Positions 35,460-44,554 of a DNA stretch of 64,000 nt are shown here, in pieces (the first letter of the stretch is position 1; every line of letters starts with the position of its first letter). The stretch is from JAVMKJ01 sp031732855. Its GTDB lineage: Bacteria; Pseudomonadota; Gammaproteobacteria; Competibacterales; Competibacteraceae. A model generated the notes under the pieces. That model had not been told where the DNA came from. It did not search any database and worked only from the letters and a program-made list of their open reading frames with translations. The position numbers were made by a program, and so were the translations under genes. The stretch spans positions 13,781 to 77,780 of the forward strand of contig JAVMKJ010000150.1 in NCBI GenBank assembly GCA_031732855.1, written 5' to 3'.

Positions 35460-36719
35460 TTATCCCGCGGTCCGGCGGATGCGCGCGCCCAGATGCGACA
35501 GCTTCTCCTCGATGCAGTCGTAGCCGCGGTCGATGTGGTAAATGCGGTCCACGACCGTGTCGCCGTCCGCGACCAGCGCCGCCAGGATCAGGCTGGCCGA
35601 GGCGCGCAGGTCGGTGGCCATCACCGGCGCCCCGGTCAGTTTGGGGACGCCGATGCTGACGGCGGTGTTGCCTTCCAGTTCGATTTGCGCGCCCATCCGG
35701 TGCAGTTCCTGGACGTGCATGAAACGGTTCTCGAACACCGTCTCGGTGATCATGCCGACGCCCTCGGCGACGGCGTTGAGAGCGACGAACTGCGCCTGCA
35801 TGTCGGTGGGGAAAGCGGGGTAGGGCGCGGTGCGGATGCGCACGGCCTTGGGCCGGCCACCGTTCATGTCGACTTCGATCCAGTCGGGACCGGTGTTGAC
35901 CCAGACGCCGGCTTCCTCGAGTTTGAGCAGGACCGCCTCCAGATTCTCCGGGCGGGTATCCTTGACTTTGACCCGGCCGCCGGTGATCACGCCGGCGAGC
36001 AGATAGGTGCCGGTTTCGATGCGATCCGGCAGCACCTGATAGCGGGTGCCGTTGAGGCGTTCGACGCCTTGTACCACCACGGTGTCGGTTCCGGCCCCCT
36101 CGATCCGGGCACCCATGGCATTCAGGCATTCGGCCAGATCCACTACTTCCGGCTCGCGGGCGGCGTTCTCGATGATGGTCGTGCCCCGAGCCAGGGCGGC
36201 GGCCATCAGCAGGTTTTCAGTGCCGGTCACCGTGACCAGATCCAGGACGATGTGTGCCCCTTTCAGGCGGCCGGCGCTGGCGCGAATGTAGCCGTTCTCG
36301 ACCCTGATATCGGCGCCCATCGCCTCCAGGCCCTTGATGTGAAGGTTCACCGGTCGCGAGCCGATGGCGCATCCGCCGGGGAGCGAGACCTCGGCCTGGC
36401 CGAAGCGGGCCAGCAGTGGTCCCAACACCAGAATCGAGGCGCGCATGGTTCGCACCAGTTCGTAGGGTGCCTGGAAACTCTGGATCGGGCGCGGGTCCAC
36501 CTGGATGTTCATCTTCTCGTCCACTACCAGATCCACGCCCATGCGGCCCAGAAGTTCCATGGTGGTGGTGACATCCTGCAAGTGAGGAACGTTGCGGATG
36601 GTGACCGGCCCGTCGGCCAGGAGGGTGGCGGCCAGGATTGGCAGCACGGCGTTCTTGGCGCCGGAGGCCCGCAGTTCGCCCTGCAGGGGAACTCCTCCGT
36701 TGATGATCAACTTGCTCAT
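35460..36719 (-). CDS. murA: UDP-N-acetylglucosamine 1-carboxyvinyltransferase
   Basis: 419 residues, the same length as E. coli MurA. Transfers enolpyruvate from PEP to UDP-GlcNAc, the committed step of peptidoglycan synthesis, and the fosfomycin target. N-terminal SGAKNAVLPI (Lys22 equivalent) and the active-site Cys117 in PGGCAIGSRPV are present, so fosfomycin sensitivity at this target is expected. Start at 36719 fits the conserved MSKLIING; a longer frame is the shadow of ibaG. Confidence 0.97.
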   Translation of the reverse strand: MSKLIINGGVPLQGELRASGAKNAVLPILAATLLADGPVTIRNVPHLQDVTTTMELLGRMGVDLVVDEKMNIQVDPRPIQSFQAPYELVRTMRASILVLGPLLARFGQAEVSLPGGCAIGSRPVNLHIKGLEAMGADIRVENGYIRASAGRLKGAHIVLDLVTVTGTENLLMAAALARGTTIIENAAREPEVVDLAECLNAMGARIEGAGTDTVVVQGVERLNGTRYQVLPDRIETGTYLLAGVITGGRVKVKDTRPENLEAVLLKLEEAGVWVNTGPDWIEVDMNGGRPKAVRIRTAPYPAFPTDMQAQFVALNAVAEGVGMITETVFENRFMHVQELHRMGAQIELEGNTAVSIGVPKLTGAPVMATDLRASASLILAALVADGDTVVDRIYHIDRGYDCIEEKLSHLGARIRRTAG

Positions 36720-36738
36720 GAAGGCATCGTTCCTGGCA

Positions 36739-36984
36739 TCAGGATGGCAGTTTTCGCCAGGCATCCGGCGTATAGGTCTTGAGGGACAGGGCGTGGATTT
36801 CCTCGCGTTCCATCCTCCCGCCCAGGGCCGCGTACACCAGTCGGTGCTGCTGCACCAGCGATTGGCCGACGAAATGATCGCTGACGACCACGGCTTCAAA
36901 ATGGGCGCCGTCATCGCCGCGGACCAGGACCCGCGCGCCCGGCAAATGTTCCTCGATCAGACGCTCGATCTCTTGAGCTTGCAT
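36739..36984 (-). CDS. ibaG: BolA family iron-sulfur metabolism protein IbaG
   Basis: 81 residues. BolA-like fold with the signature HFEAVVVSDHFVGQSLVQQHRLVYAAL; the cysteine/histidine pair partners monothiol glutaredoxin in Fe-S trafficking. Lies between mlaB and murA exactly as in E. coli (mlaFEDCB-ibaG-murA). ATG 36984 chosen by family start. Confidence 0.93.
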   Translation of the reverse strand: MQAQEIERLIEEHLPGARVLVRGDDGAHFEAVVVSDHFVGQSLVQQHRLVYAALGGRMEREEIHALSLKTYTPDAWRKLPS

Positions 36985-37071
36985 GATGCAACCCACTGTT
37001 TGACTGGCTAACGAACGGTAGAACCAGCACGGAATACGACTGAAAACCAGGTGAGGCGGCAAGTTTTGCCG

Positions 37072-37368
37072 TCAGGTGATCGGTAGTACCGTTTCCAGAT
37101 CGGCGACCTCGATGATCGCTCGCATCTGTGCCGGGACATGGACGAAAACCGGTTCCCACCGGTGGCGGCGGGCTTGGCGCAGCCATCCCACCAGCAAAGC
37201 CACTCCGGCGCTGTTGGAGCGGTGAATTTCGCCCAGGTCGATCCGGCGGATCGGTTCGGCCAGGAACAGCGATCCGGCCGTTTCCCACAAGTCCGCGACC
37301 GAGTCGAAGTCCAGTTCGCCCTGAACGCGCAGAGTATCACCGTCGCGACTCACCGTCGCCTTGGCCAT
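37072..37368 (-). CDS. mlaB: STAS-domain protein MlaB
   Basis: 98 residues. STAS domain that regulates the MlaFE ABC transporter on the cytoplasmic side. Has the typical SNSAGVALLVGWLRQA helix bearing the phosphorylation-type Ser (DLGEIHRSNSAG). TGATG overlap with mlaC; low sequence conservation but position is decisive. Confidence 0.88.
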   Translation of the reverse strand: MAKATVSRDGDTLRVQGELDFDSVADLWETAGSLFLAEPIRRIDLGEIHRSNSAGVALLVGWLRQARRHRWEPVFVHVPAQMRAIIEVADLETVLPIT

Positions 37369-37976
37369 CAGCGGCCGCTCCGCGCATTGCGCTGCTGGAG
37401 ATCGGCGATCACCGCGTCGATGCCGCTGTCGCGGATCTGGCCGACGAAAGTGCCGCGGTAGTTGGTGACCAGGCTGACGCCGTCCACGGTCACGTCGTAG
37501 ACCTTCCAGGCATCGTTGTTGAGATGCATGCTGTAGTTGATCTGAATCGACTGGCCGGTTTTCGGCCGGACCTCGGTCCTGATCGTGGCCTCGTTGCCAT
37601 CCGCCGCGCTCGGTTGCGGCGGCACCCGGATGTCCTCGTCCGCGTACTCCAGCAGGGCTTTGGCGTAGGTTCGGACCAGCAGGGTGCGGAATTCCTCGGT
37701 GAAACGGCGGCGCTGCTCGGGAGTGGCCTGCTGCCAGGCCCGGCCCAGCACCCAGCGCGACATCAGTTCAAAATCGAAATTCGGCAGCACGATCTGATCG
37801 ACCAGCTCGTAAATCCGGCTGGAATCCTGCCGGAGCGTCGCGCTGTTTTTACGCAAGGCGTCGATCATTCGCGCCGAGGTTTCCTGGACGACTTCCTGAG
37901 GGGGTTTGACGGCGGCCCAGAGCGCGCCGCTCGCCACCACGAGCAATAGAAAACCGAGTGCAATTGCTTTCTTCAT
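37368..37976 (-). CDS. mlaC: Periplasmic phospholipid-binding protein MlaC
   Basis: 202 residues with a signal peptide (about 1-21). Shuttles phospholipids between the outer membrane MlaA complex and inner membrane MlaFEDB. Conserved: ARMIDALR, LPNFDFELMSRWVLGRAWQQATPEQRRRF, and the NYSMHLNNDAWKVYDVTVDGVSLVTNYR block. ATG 37976 is used since it begins the signal peptide. Confidence 0.94.
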   Translation of the reverse strand: MKKAIALGFLLLVVASGALWAAVKPPQEVVQETSARMIDALRKNSATLRQDSSRIYELVDQIVLPNFDFELMSRWVLGRAWQQATPEQRRRFTEEFRTLLVRTYAKALLEYADEDIRVPPQPSAADGNEATIRTEVRPKTGQSIQINYSMHLNNDAWKVYDVTVDGVSLVTNYRGTFVGQIRDSGIDAVIADLQQRNARSGR

Positions 37977-38036
37977 TTGAATCCGAAACTCCTCAGCAAT
38001 AACCACCGTTCGCCGCCGGCCAGACGCTCGACAGGC

Positions 38037-38522
38037 TCAGGGCGTCTTGGCCGGCGGCGCGTCACCCGACGCGGCGTTGGTGAGCATCCGCCCGATCAGC
38101 TTTTCCAGCACCAGGGCCGACTGGGTCAGCTTGAGGGTACTGCCGTTCTTAAGATGGTCGTCCATGCCGCCCGGTTCCAGCCCGACGTACTGTTCGCCCA
38201 GTACCCCCGAGGTCAGGATGCTGGCGCTGGAATCCACCGGCAGTTGGTCGTATTTGGGATCGATGGACAAGGTGACCACCGCTTGGTAGCTGCGCGTATC
38301 GAGGTCGATGCCGGCCACCCGGCCGATGCGCACGCCGCCCAGCGTGACCGGGGCGCGGACCTTGAGGCCGCCGATATTCTCGAAGCGCGCGGTGATCCTG
38401 TAACCCTTGTCCTCGCCCAATTCGGCGATATTGCTGACCTTCATCGCCAGCATGAAAAAGGCGGCCAGCCCCAGGGCGACGAAGATCCCGACCGCCAGCT
38501 CCAGTTTTTTGAGGGTGCCCAT
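38037..38522 (-). CDS. mlaD: MCE-domain protein MlaD
   Basis: 161 residues: one membrane helix (about 8-28) and one MCE domain (about 38-118) containing ARFENIGGLKVRAPVTLGGVRIGRV. Forms the periplasmic hexameric ring of the Mla transporter. Length is close to the E. coli protein (183), with a shorter tail. Confidence 0.95.
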   Translation of the reverse strand: MGTLKKLELAVGIFVALGLAAFFMLAMKVSNIAELGEDKGYRITARFENIGGLKVRAPVTLGGVRIGRVAGIDLDTRSYQAVVTLSIDPKYDQLPVDSSASILTSGVLGEQYVGLEPGGMDDHLKNGSTLKLTQSALVLEKLIGRMLTNAASGDAPPAKTP

Positions 38523-38527
38523 TGTGC

Positions 38528-39310
38528 TTAAACTCCAAAAAAGATGGCGGTCAACACGAAATCCAGGGCCAGCACCACCAAGGCGGTATTGACCACGGTG
38601 CGGGTGGTCGCCAGGCTGATGCCCTCCGATGTCGGTATCGCGTCGTAGCCTTCGAAGACCGCGATCCAGTTGGCCACCCAGCCAAACGCCACGCTCTTGA
38701 CGACCACGCCGTTGATCACGTCGTCGACCAGCCCCACCGCCGCCTGCATCTGCGACCAGAAGGCGCCGCTGTCCACGCCGAGTTGTTTCACGGCGACGAA
38801 GTAGCCGCCCAGAATACCGATGGCGGTGAAGATGCCGGCAAGCAACGGCATGGCGATGAAGCCGGCGACGAAACGCGGCGCGAAGACCCGGGCGAACGGG
38901 TCCACCGCCATCATCTGCATGGCGGCGAGCTGCTCGGTGGCTTTCATCAGGCCGATTTCCGCCGTGACCGCCGAACCCGCCCGCGCCGCGTAGAGCAGCG
39001 CCGCCAGCACTGGTCCCAGTTCCCGCACCAGCGACAGGGCCACGACCGTACCCAGGCTCGACGTCGCGCCGAAATCCACCAGGTTCGCGTAGCCCTGCAA
39101 ACCCAGCACCATGCCCACGAACAGGCCGGACATGGCAATGATCGGCAGGGACAGCACGCCCACCGAATAAAGCTGTTTGATGATCAGGCCAGGCCGCCTG
39201 CTCAGCGGAACCAGAGCGCTCAGTAGCCGCAGCAGGAACAAGGTCGCCCGCCCCAGACGATTCAGCCAGCGCAGCGTCGATCGCCCCAGCCGTTGCAAGC
39301 CGTCAATCAC
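38528..39310 (-). CDS. mlaE: Phospholipid transport permease MlaE
   Basis: 260 residues, five to six membrane helices, same length as E. coli MlaE. Permease of the ABC transporter that returns mislocalised phospholipids from the outer membrane. Family blocks: RELGPVLAALLYAARAGSAVTAEIG, AMQMMAVDP and the IAVFEGYDA-like end. GTG start at 39310 overlaps the mlaF stop by 8 bases. Confidence 0.95.
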   Translation of the reverse strand: MIDGLQRLGRSTLRWLNRLGRATLFLLRLLSALVPLSRRPGLIIKQLYSVGVLSLPIIAMSGLFVGMVLGLQGYANLVDFGATSSLGTVVALSLVRELGPVLAALLYAARAGSAVTAEIGLMKATEQLAAMQMMAVDPFARVFAPRFVAGFIAMPLLAGIFTAIGILGGYFVAVKQLGVDSGAFWSQMQAAVGLVDDVINGVVVKSVAFGWVANWIAVFEGYDAIPTSEGISLATTRTVVNTALVVLALDFVLTAIFFGV

Positions 39311-40157
39311 CGGACGGCTCCTTTCCCAGCGACAGGTCCCCGGCATACGGCGGCGCGGGATAATGGAAGCACATCGGGCCATCGGGCAGGGCGTGCAGGA
39401 ACTGTTCGACCCAGGCCGAACTGGAACGTTCCAGCGCTTCCGGCGTGCCGTGATCCACGACCAGACCATCGGAAATGAGGTAGATGTAATCGGCGATGGA
39501 GGCCGTTTCCCTGACGTCGTGGGAGACGATGATGCTGGTCAGCCCCAACGCGTCGTTGAGCGTGCGAATCAGCTTGATCAACACGCCCATCGTGATGGGG
39601 TCCTGGCCGGAGAAGGGTTCGTCGTACATGATCATCATCGGGTCCAGGGCGATGGCTCGCGCCAGCGCCGCCCGTCGCGCCATGCCGCCGGACAGCTCGC
39701 TCGGCATCAAATCGCGCGCCCCGCGCAACCCAACCGCTTCCAGCTTCATCAGCACCAGCGTGCGAATCAGGTTTTCCGGCAGGCGGGTATGTTCGCGCAG
39801 CGGGAAGGCGACGTTGTCGAACACGGTTAAATCGGTGAACAGCGCGCCGCTCTGGAACAGCATGCTCATGCGTTTGCGCAACTGGTACAGTTCCTTGCGG
39901 CCGAGTTCGTGGACGCAGGCTCCGTCCACTTCGATCCGGCCGGCGTCGGGCCGGATTTGGCCGCCGATCAGCCGCAGCAGCGTGGTTTTGCCGGCACCGC
40001 TCGGTCCCATGATGGCCGTGATCCCGCCGCGCGGAATATCCAAATCCACGTTTTGAAAAATGACGCGGTCGCCACGGCGGAACGACAGGCCGCGCATGGT
40101 TACCAGGGGATCGTCGCGGGACGGCGCGGTGCCTGAGGGGGAAGCGATGAAGGACAT
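39303..40157 (-). CDS. mlaF: Phospholipid transport ATPase MlaF
   Basis: 284 residues. ABC ATPase: Walker A GPSGAGKTT, Q-loop QSGALF, signature LSGGMARR, Walker B MIMYDEPF, switch His in IIVSHDV. First gene of the mlaFEDCB-ibaG-murA-his gene string; divergent from ppdK. Confidence 0.96.
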   Translation of the reverse strand: MSFIASPSGTAPSRDDPLVTMRGLSFRRGDRVIFQNVDLDIPRGGITAIMGPSGAGKTTLLRLIGGQIRPDAGRIEVDGACVHELGRKELYQLRKRMSMLFQSGALFTDLTVFDNVAFPLREHTRLPENLIRTLVLMKLEAVGLRGARDLMPSELSGGMARRAALARAIALDPMMIMYDEPFSGQDPITMGVLIKLIRTLNDALGLTSIIVSHDVRETASIADYIYLISDGLVVDHGTPEALERSSSAWVEQFLHALPDGPMCFHYPAPPYAGDLSLGKEPSGD

Positions 40158-40462
40158 CCTGGTGCGAAATCGTTGAGAACAGCGGCGGGTGACTTTTTGA
40201 TGAAGTACAATAGTGTCCGGTCAAGCCGCCGGCAAGTCAAATGGCGATTGCCTGATTTGGCCGGCGGTTGCGCGGATGAGCGTGGCAATTGCCGGCATAT
40301 GTGACTATCCTTGCGGGCGGTACGGATCGGTTTGTTATCCGGCTGATGATTCCCTCTGGCGAAGGCTTTGCGGGCCGGCCGGCGCTAAACGGGATGGCCC
40401 ATTCCTGGCGAAGCCGGGCAGGTCCGGCATTTCCTCAACCCAATTAATACGAAGGTAGGATC
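40158..40462. other. Divergent intergenic region between mlaF and ppdK
   Basis: 305 bases that must contain the promoters for the long mla operon (leftward) and ppdK (rightward). I see no clear sigma70 pair or repeat, apart from a small CCGGCCGGC palindrome near 40374. No gene-like frame with a ribosome site. Confidence 0.4.
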
Positions 40463-43216
40463 ATGGCGAAGAAGTATATCTACAAGTACACCGAAGGCGA
40501 TGGTAAGAACAAAATGCTGCTGGGCGGCAAGGGCGCCAACCTCTGCGAAATGACGCAGATCGGCCTGCGGGTGCCGCCGGGCTTCGTGATCACCACCGAA
40601 GCCTGTCTGGACTACATCGCCAGCAACCGCCTGCCCGAGGGCTTGATGGGGAACGTGCGGGAGAACATGGCCTGGCTGGAGCAGCAGACCGGCAAGCAGT
40701 TTGGCGGCGCCGTCAATCCGCTGTTGGTGTCGGTTCGCTCCGGTTCCGCCATGTCCATGCCGGGCATGATGGACACGATCCTGAACCTCGGTCTGAACGA
40801 AACCACCCTCGCCGGCTTGATCAAGCTGACCGGCAACGAGCGCTTCGGCTACGATGCCTACCGCCGCTTCATCCAGTTGTTCGGCAAGATCGCGCTGGGC
40901 ATCGACGACCATTATTTCGACGAGCACTTCGAGGCGATCAAGCGTCGGGCCGGCGTTAAGGTCGACTTGGGCCTGAACGCGGAAGACCTCCGCGACATCG
41001 GCCAGTTGTTCCTGCAGGTGGTTCAGGAACAGACCGGTCGACCCTTCCCGCAAGACCCCTACGAACAACTGGAACTGGCCATCAAGGCGGTGTTCAACTC
41101 CTGGATGGGCCAGCGCGCGGTCGATTACCGCCGCGAGTTCAAGATCACCCCGGACATGGCCAACGGCACGGCGGTCAACGTGGTGACCATGGTGTTCGGC
41201 AACATGGGCAACGACTGCTCCACCGGCGTCGGCTTCACCCGCGACCCCGGCACCGGCGAGAACGTGATGTACGGCGAATACCTGGTCAACGCCCAGGGCG
41301 AGGACGTGGTGGCCGGCATTCGCACGCCCAAGCCGGTCGCGGCGATGAAGGACGAAATGCCGGACCTGTACCGGCAACTGGTGGACCTGCGCAACAAGCT
41401 GGAAGGTCATTACCACGAAGTGCAGGACTACGAGTACACCATCGAGAAAGGCGTCCTGTACTGCCTGCAGACCCGCAACGGCAAGATGAACGCGCAGGCC
41501 ATGGTGCGCAGCTCGGTGGAAATGGCGAACGAAGGTCTGATCAGCCGCGAGAAGGCGCTGCTGCGGATCGACCCCGAGTCGCTGGAACAGATGATGTTCC
41601 CGCAATTGGACCCGAAACAGAAAGTCGCGCCGGCCTCCCAGGGCATGGGCGCCTCGCCGGGCGCGGCCTCCGGCAAGATCGTGTTCGACGCCGATACCGC
41701 CGTGAAGCGCGGGCGCGGCGCCGGCGAGAAAATCATCCTGGTGCGCGAGGAGACCAAGCCGGAAGATATTCACGGCTTCTTCGCGGCGGTCGGCATCCTC
41801 ACCAGTCGCGGCGGCAAGACCTCGCACGCGGCGGTGGTGGCGCGCGGCATGGGCAAGCCCTGCGTGGTGGGCGCGGAAGATATTCTGGTCAACGTGCACC
41901 AGCGCCAGGCGATCATCGGCGACAAGGTGCTGCACGAAGGCGATGTCGTCACCATCGACGGCGGCACCGGGCGGGTGTTCCTCGGTGAAGTGCCGACGGT
42001 CGAGCCGGAGTTCACCCCGGAACTGCGCACCCTGCTCGGTTGGGCCGATGAAATCGCCACCCTCAAGGTGATGGCGAACGCGGACACCCCGGATGCCGCC
42101 CAGCGCGCGTCCAACTACGGCGCCATGGGCATCGGCCTGTGCCGCACCGAGCGGATGTTCAACGCCAAGGAACGGTTGCCCATCGTGCTGGAGATGATCC
42201 TGGCCGAGACCACCGAGGACCGCGAAGCCGCCCTGGCCAAGCTGCTGCCGATGCAGCGCGGCGACTTCAAGGAAATCTTCCGGGTGATGGCGCCGCGGCC
42301 GGTCACCGTCCGCCTGCTCGATCCGCCGATTCACGAGTTCCTGCCGTCCGAGCAGACCCTGATCGACGATATCGAGCATCTGCGCCATCTGCGCCAGACC
42401 GCGCAGGGTCTGGAAGCGATCAGCCAGATTCTCAGTCAGGTCAACCCGAAGGCCGTCGAGCAGTTGGGCATCCTGAACGACAGCCATCTGGTCTCCGACG
42501 TGCTGGCCAAGAAGGAGGAAATCCTGCAGAAGGCTCGCGCCCTGCACGAAATCAACCCGATGCTGGGCCATCGCGGCGTCCGTCTCGGTCTGACCTATCC
42601 CGAAATTTACAAGATGCAGATTCGCGCCATTCTGGAAGCGGCGGCGGAGTGCATCCAGGAAAGGGTGAACGTGCACCCGGAAATCATGGTGCCGCAGGTC
42701 TGCACGAAGGAAGAGTTGGTGCGGGTGAAGGCGCTGGTGGACGAGGTGCTGCCCGAGGTCGAGGCCAAGTACGCGGTCAAGGTGCATTTCGAGTTCGGGA
42801 CCATGATGGAAGTCGTGCGGGCCTGCCTGCGCGCCGAGGAGATTGCCGGCGTGGCCGAATTCTTCTCCTTCGGCACCAACGACCTCACCCAGGCCACGTT
42901 CTCGTTCTCCCGCGAAGACGCCGAGAACAAGTTCCTGCCGTTCTACAACACCCAGGGCATCCTCAAGGACAACCCGTTCGAGGCGCTGGACACGGCGGGC
43001 GTGGGCCAGTTGATGTCGTTCGCGGTGGAAAACGGGCGCAAGGCCCGCGCCGGTCTGAAGGTCGGCATCTGCGGCGAGCAGGGCGGCCATCCGCGCTCGA
43101 TGCGGTTCTGCCACTACGCCAACCTGACCTACGTGTCCTGCTCTTCGCCGCGCGTGCCGATCGCCCGGCTGGCGGCGGCGCACGCCAAGCTGCTGGAAGG
43201 GAACTATCAGCCGTAA
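40463..43216 (+). CDS. ppdK: Pyruvate, phosphate dikinase
   Basis: 917 residues. Interconverts pyruvate + ATP + Pi and PEP + AMP + PPi in the cytoplasm, giving reversible PEP/pyruvate control. N-terminal ATP-grasp domain (LLGGKGANLCEMTQIGLRVPPGFVITT), central phosphohistidine domain with catalytic His455 in GGKTSHAAV, and C-terminal PEP-binding TIM barrel with GICGEQGGHPRS containing the active Cys. Thr before the catalytic His is the site used by regulatory DUF299 proteins. The presence of PPDK fits organisms that use PPi-linked glycolysis. Confidence 0.98.
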   Translation: MAKKYIYKYTEGDGKNKMLLGGKGANLCEMTQIGLRVPPGFVITTEACLDYIASNRLPEGLMGNVRENMAWLEQQTGKQFGGAVNPLLVSVRSGSAMSMPGMMDTILNLGLNETTLAGLIKLTGNERFGYDAYRRFIQLFGKIALGIDDHYFDEHFEAIKRRAGVKVDLGLNAEDLRDIGQLFLQVVQEQTGRPFPQDPYEQLELAIKAVFNSWMGQRAVDYRREFKITPDMANGTAVNVVTMVFGNMGNDCSTGVGFTRDPGTGENVMYGEYLVNAQGEDVVAGIRTPKPVAAMKDEMPDLYRQLVDLRNKLEGHYHEVQDYEYTIEKGVLYCLQTRNGKMNAQAMVRSSVEMANEGLISREKALLRIDPESLEQMMFPQLDPKQKVAPASQGMGASPGAASGKIVFDADTAVKRGRGAGEKIILVREETKPEDIHGFFAAVGILTSRGGKTSHAAVVARGMGKPCVVGAEDILVNVHQRQAIIGDKVLHEGDVVTIDGGTGRVFLGEVPTVEPEFTPELRTLLGWADEIATLKVMANADTPDAAQRASNYGAMGIGLCRTERMFNAKERLPIVLEMILAETTEDREAALAKLLPMQRGDFKEIFRVMAPRPVTVRLLDPPIHEFLPSEQTLIDDIEHLRHLRQTAQGLEAISQILSQVNPKAVEQLGILNDSHLVSDVLAKKEEILQKARALHEINPMLGHRGVRLGLTYPEIYKMQIRAILEAAAECIQERVNVHPEIMVPQVCTKEELVRVKALVDEVLPEVEAKYAVKVHFEFGTMMEVVRACLRAEEIAGVAEFFSFGTNDLTQATFSFSREDAENKFLPFYNTQGILKDNPFEALDTAGVGQLMSFAVENGRKARAGLKVGICGEQGGHPRSMRFCHYANLTYVSCSSPRVPIARLAAAHAKLLEGNYQP

Positions 43217-43227
43217 GGGGTTGATGG

Positions 43228-43256
43228 ACCGGCGGTGTGAATTTCGCGCCGCCGGT
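43228..43256 (+). terminator. Hairpin after ppdK
   Basis: 8-bp stem ACCGGCGG / CCGCCGGT (43228-43235 with 43249-43256), starting 12 bases after the stop codon. No T-run, so termination is uncertain. Confidence 0.4.
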
Positions 43257-43326
43257 TGAGGTACACCAGGGGCGGCTACGGTCGCCCTTGTTCTTTTACG
43301 CGAACCGGGATTTCCATTTCAGCTAA

Positions 43327-43437
43327 GGGCCTGTCCAAAAACAAGTGAAACAAGTCATGATCGTCAGCCATAGTCAGCAAAAATCACTTCTTTTGCTACT
43401 GACGCAAAAGTTGTTGCAGTTATTTTTGGACAGGCCC
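43327..43437 (+). mobile_element. 111-bp miniature inverted-repeat element (family B), copy 1
   Basis: Terminal inverted repeats GGGCCTGTCCAAAAA / TTTTTGGACAGGCCC. Flanked on both sides by TAA (43324-43326, 43438-43440). An identical copy in the same orientation lies at 51799-51909. No coding capacity. The T-N-A duplication and GGNCTGTC-like ends suggest mobilisation by an IS5-group transposase; that assignment is inference. Confidence 0.9.
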
Positions 43438-43470
43438 TAATTCTGGTTTGGGTGATCGATTCCCTTATCA

Positions 43471-43602
43471 GAGGCTGTCTAAAAACTAATTTGTTGATTG
43501 TGGGAGCGGCCTTGGCCGCGATATGAGGGTCAGCCATCGCGGCCAAGGCCGCTCCCACATATAAGTTATTGATTTAATAATATTCAGTTTTTAGACAGCT
43601 TC
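43471..43602 (+). mobile_element. 132-bp miniature inverted-repeat element (family C)
   Basis: Terminal inverted repeats GAGGCTGTCTAAAAACT / CAGTTTTTAGACAGCTTC flanked by TCA on both sides (43468-43470, 43603-43605). It sits 33 bases from family B copy 1 and shares the CTGTC(C/T)AAAAA end motif with it. The centre contains a REP doublet (separate entry). Confidence 0.82.
43500..43558. repeat. REP doublet (REPIN-like) nested in element C
   Basis: Two facing 23-base units, GTGGGAGCGGCCTTGGCCGCG plus AT and the reverse complement, separated by ATGAGGGTCAGCC or so. Each unit is itself palindromic (GCGGCC-TT-GGCCGC). The layout GTGGGAGCGG..TTG..CCGCGA is that of Pseudomonas-type REP sequences, which are spread by RAYT transposases. 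Confidence 0.7.
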
Positions 43603-43653
43603 TCAGTCAATACGACGAGGGACGACATACGGTAATCCAAAAGCGAGGTTTCC

Positions 43654-44502
43654 ATGCGCTGGAGAAATGGTAGGGAAAGCAGCAACGTCGAGGATAGACG
43701 AGGTCTGCGAGCCGCGCCCACCATTGCGGGCGGTGGTATCGGCACCATCATCCTCGTACTCGTTGCCATGTATTTTGGCATCGACCCCAGTATGTTGCTG
43801 CAAAGCGGATCACCAAGCGGCGCTCCATCCCAGCAGTCGGTTCAGATATCCTCCGCGGGTGACGAATTGCGCAAGTTTGTCTCGGTTGTTCTGGCCGACA
43901 CCGAAGATACCTGGCATGACCTGTTTCGTCGGATGGGCGGGACTTACCAGGAACCGAAGCTGGTACTGTTCTCGGGCGCGGTACAATCGGCGTGCGGATT
44001 TGCCCAGGCTGCCGTCGGTCCGTTTTACTGTCCGGGGGACCGCAAGGTTTATATCGATTTGGGCTTTTTCGAAGAACTCAACAATCGCTTCCGCGCTCCC
44101 GGCGATTTTGCCCAAGCCTACGTGATCGCGCACGAAATCGGGCATCACGTCCAAAATCTGCTGGGCATTTCGGACAAGGTCGAGTCTCTGCGCGGTCGCG
44201 CCAGCGCGGCGGAATCCAACGCCTTGTCGGTACGCCTGGAATTGCAGGCGGATTGTTTTGCCGGAGTTTGGGCCTATCATGCCCACAAAGCTCGCCAGAT
44301 TCTGGAAGCGGGCGATGTCGAAGAAGGATTGAACGCGGCCAGCGCCATCGGCGACGACCGCCTGCAAATGCAGGCGAGAGGTTATGTAGCGCCGGATTCC
44401 TTCACGCACGGCAGTTCCGCGCAACGGGTGCGCTGGTTCAAACGCGGCATCGCCGGTGGGGATCCGCGCCAGTGCGACACCTTCAATACGGCACAATTGT
44501 AG
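43654..44502 (+). CDS. Neutral zinc metallopeptidase (YpfJ family)
   Basis: 282 residues. One membrane helix (about 24-45) with a Gly-rich start, then a metalloprotease domain with the zinc motif HEIGHH (160-165) and LELQADCFAGVWA, whose Glu/Asp provides the third ligand. The N-terminal MRWRNGRESSNVEDRRG is typical of the YpfJ/KPN_02809 family. Physiological substrate unknown. Immediately downstream of the B and C miniature elements. Confidence 0.93.
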   Translation: MRWRNGRESSNVEDRRGLRAAPTIAGGGIGTIILVLVAMYFGIDPSMLLQSGSPSGAPSQQSVQISSAGDELRKFVSVVLADTEDTWHDLFRRMGGTYQEPKLVLFSGAVQSACGFAQAAVGPFYCPGDRKVYIDLGFFEELNNRFRAPGDFAQAYVIAHEIGHHVQNLLGISDKVESLRGRASAAESNALSVRLELQADCFAGVWAYHAHKARQILEAGDVEEGLNAASAIGDDRLQMQARGYVAPDSFTHGSSAQRVRWFKRGIAGGDPRQCDTFNTAQL

Positions 44503-44554
44503 GCAAGCCGCCACCGTCGCCCCAATCCGTTCGTTATCCGCCCTGGAGATAATA

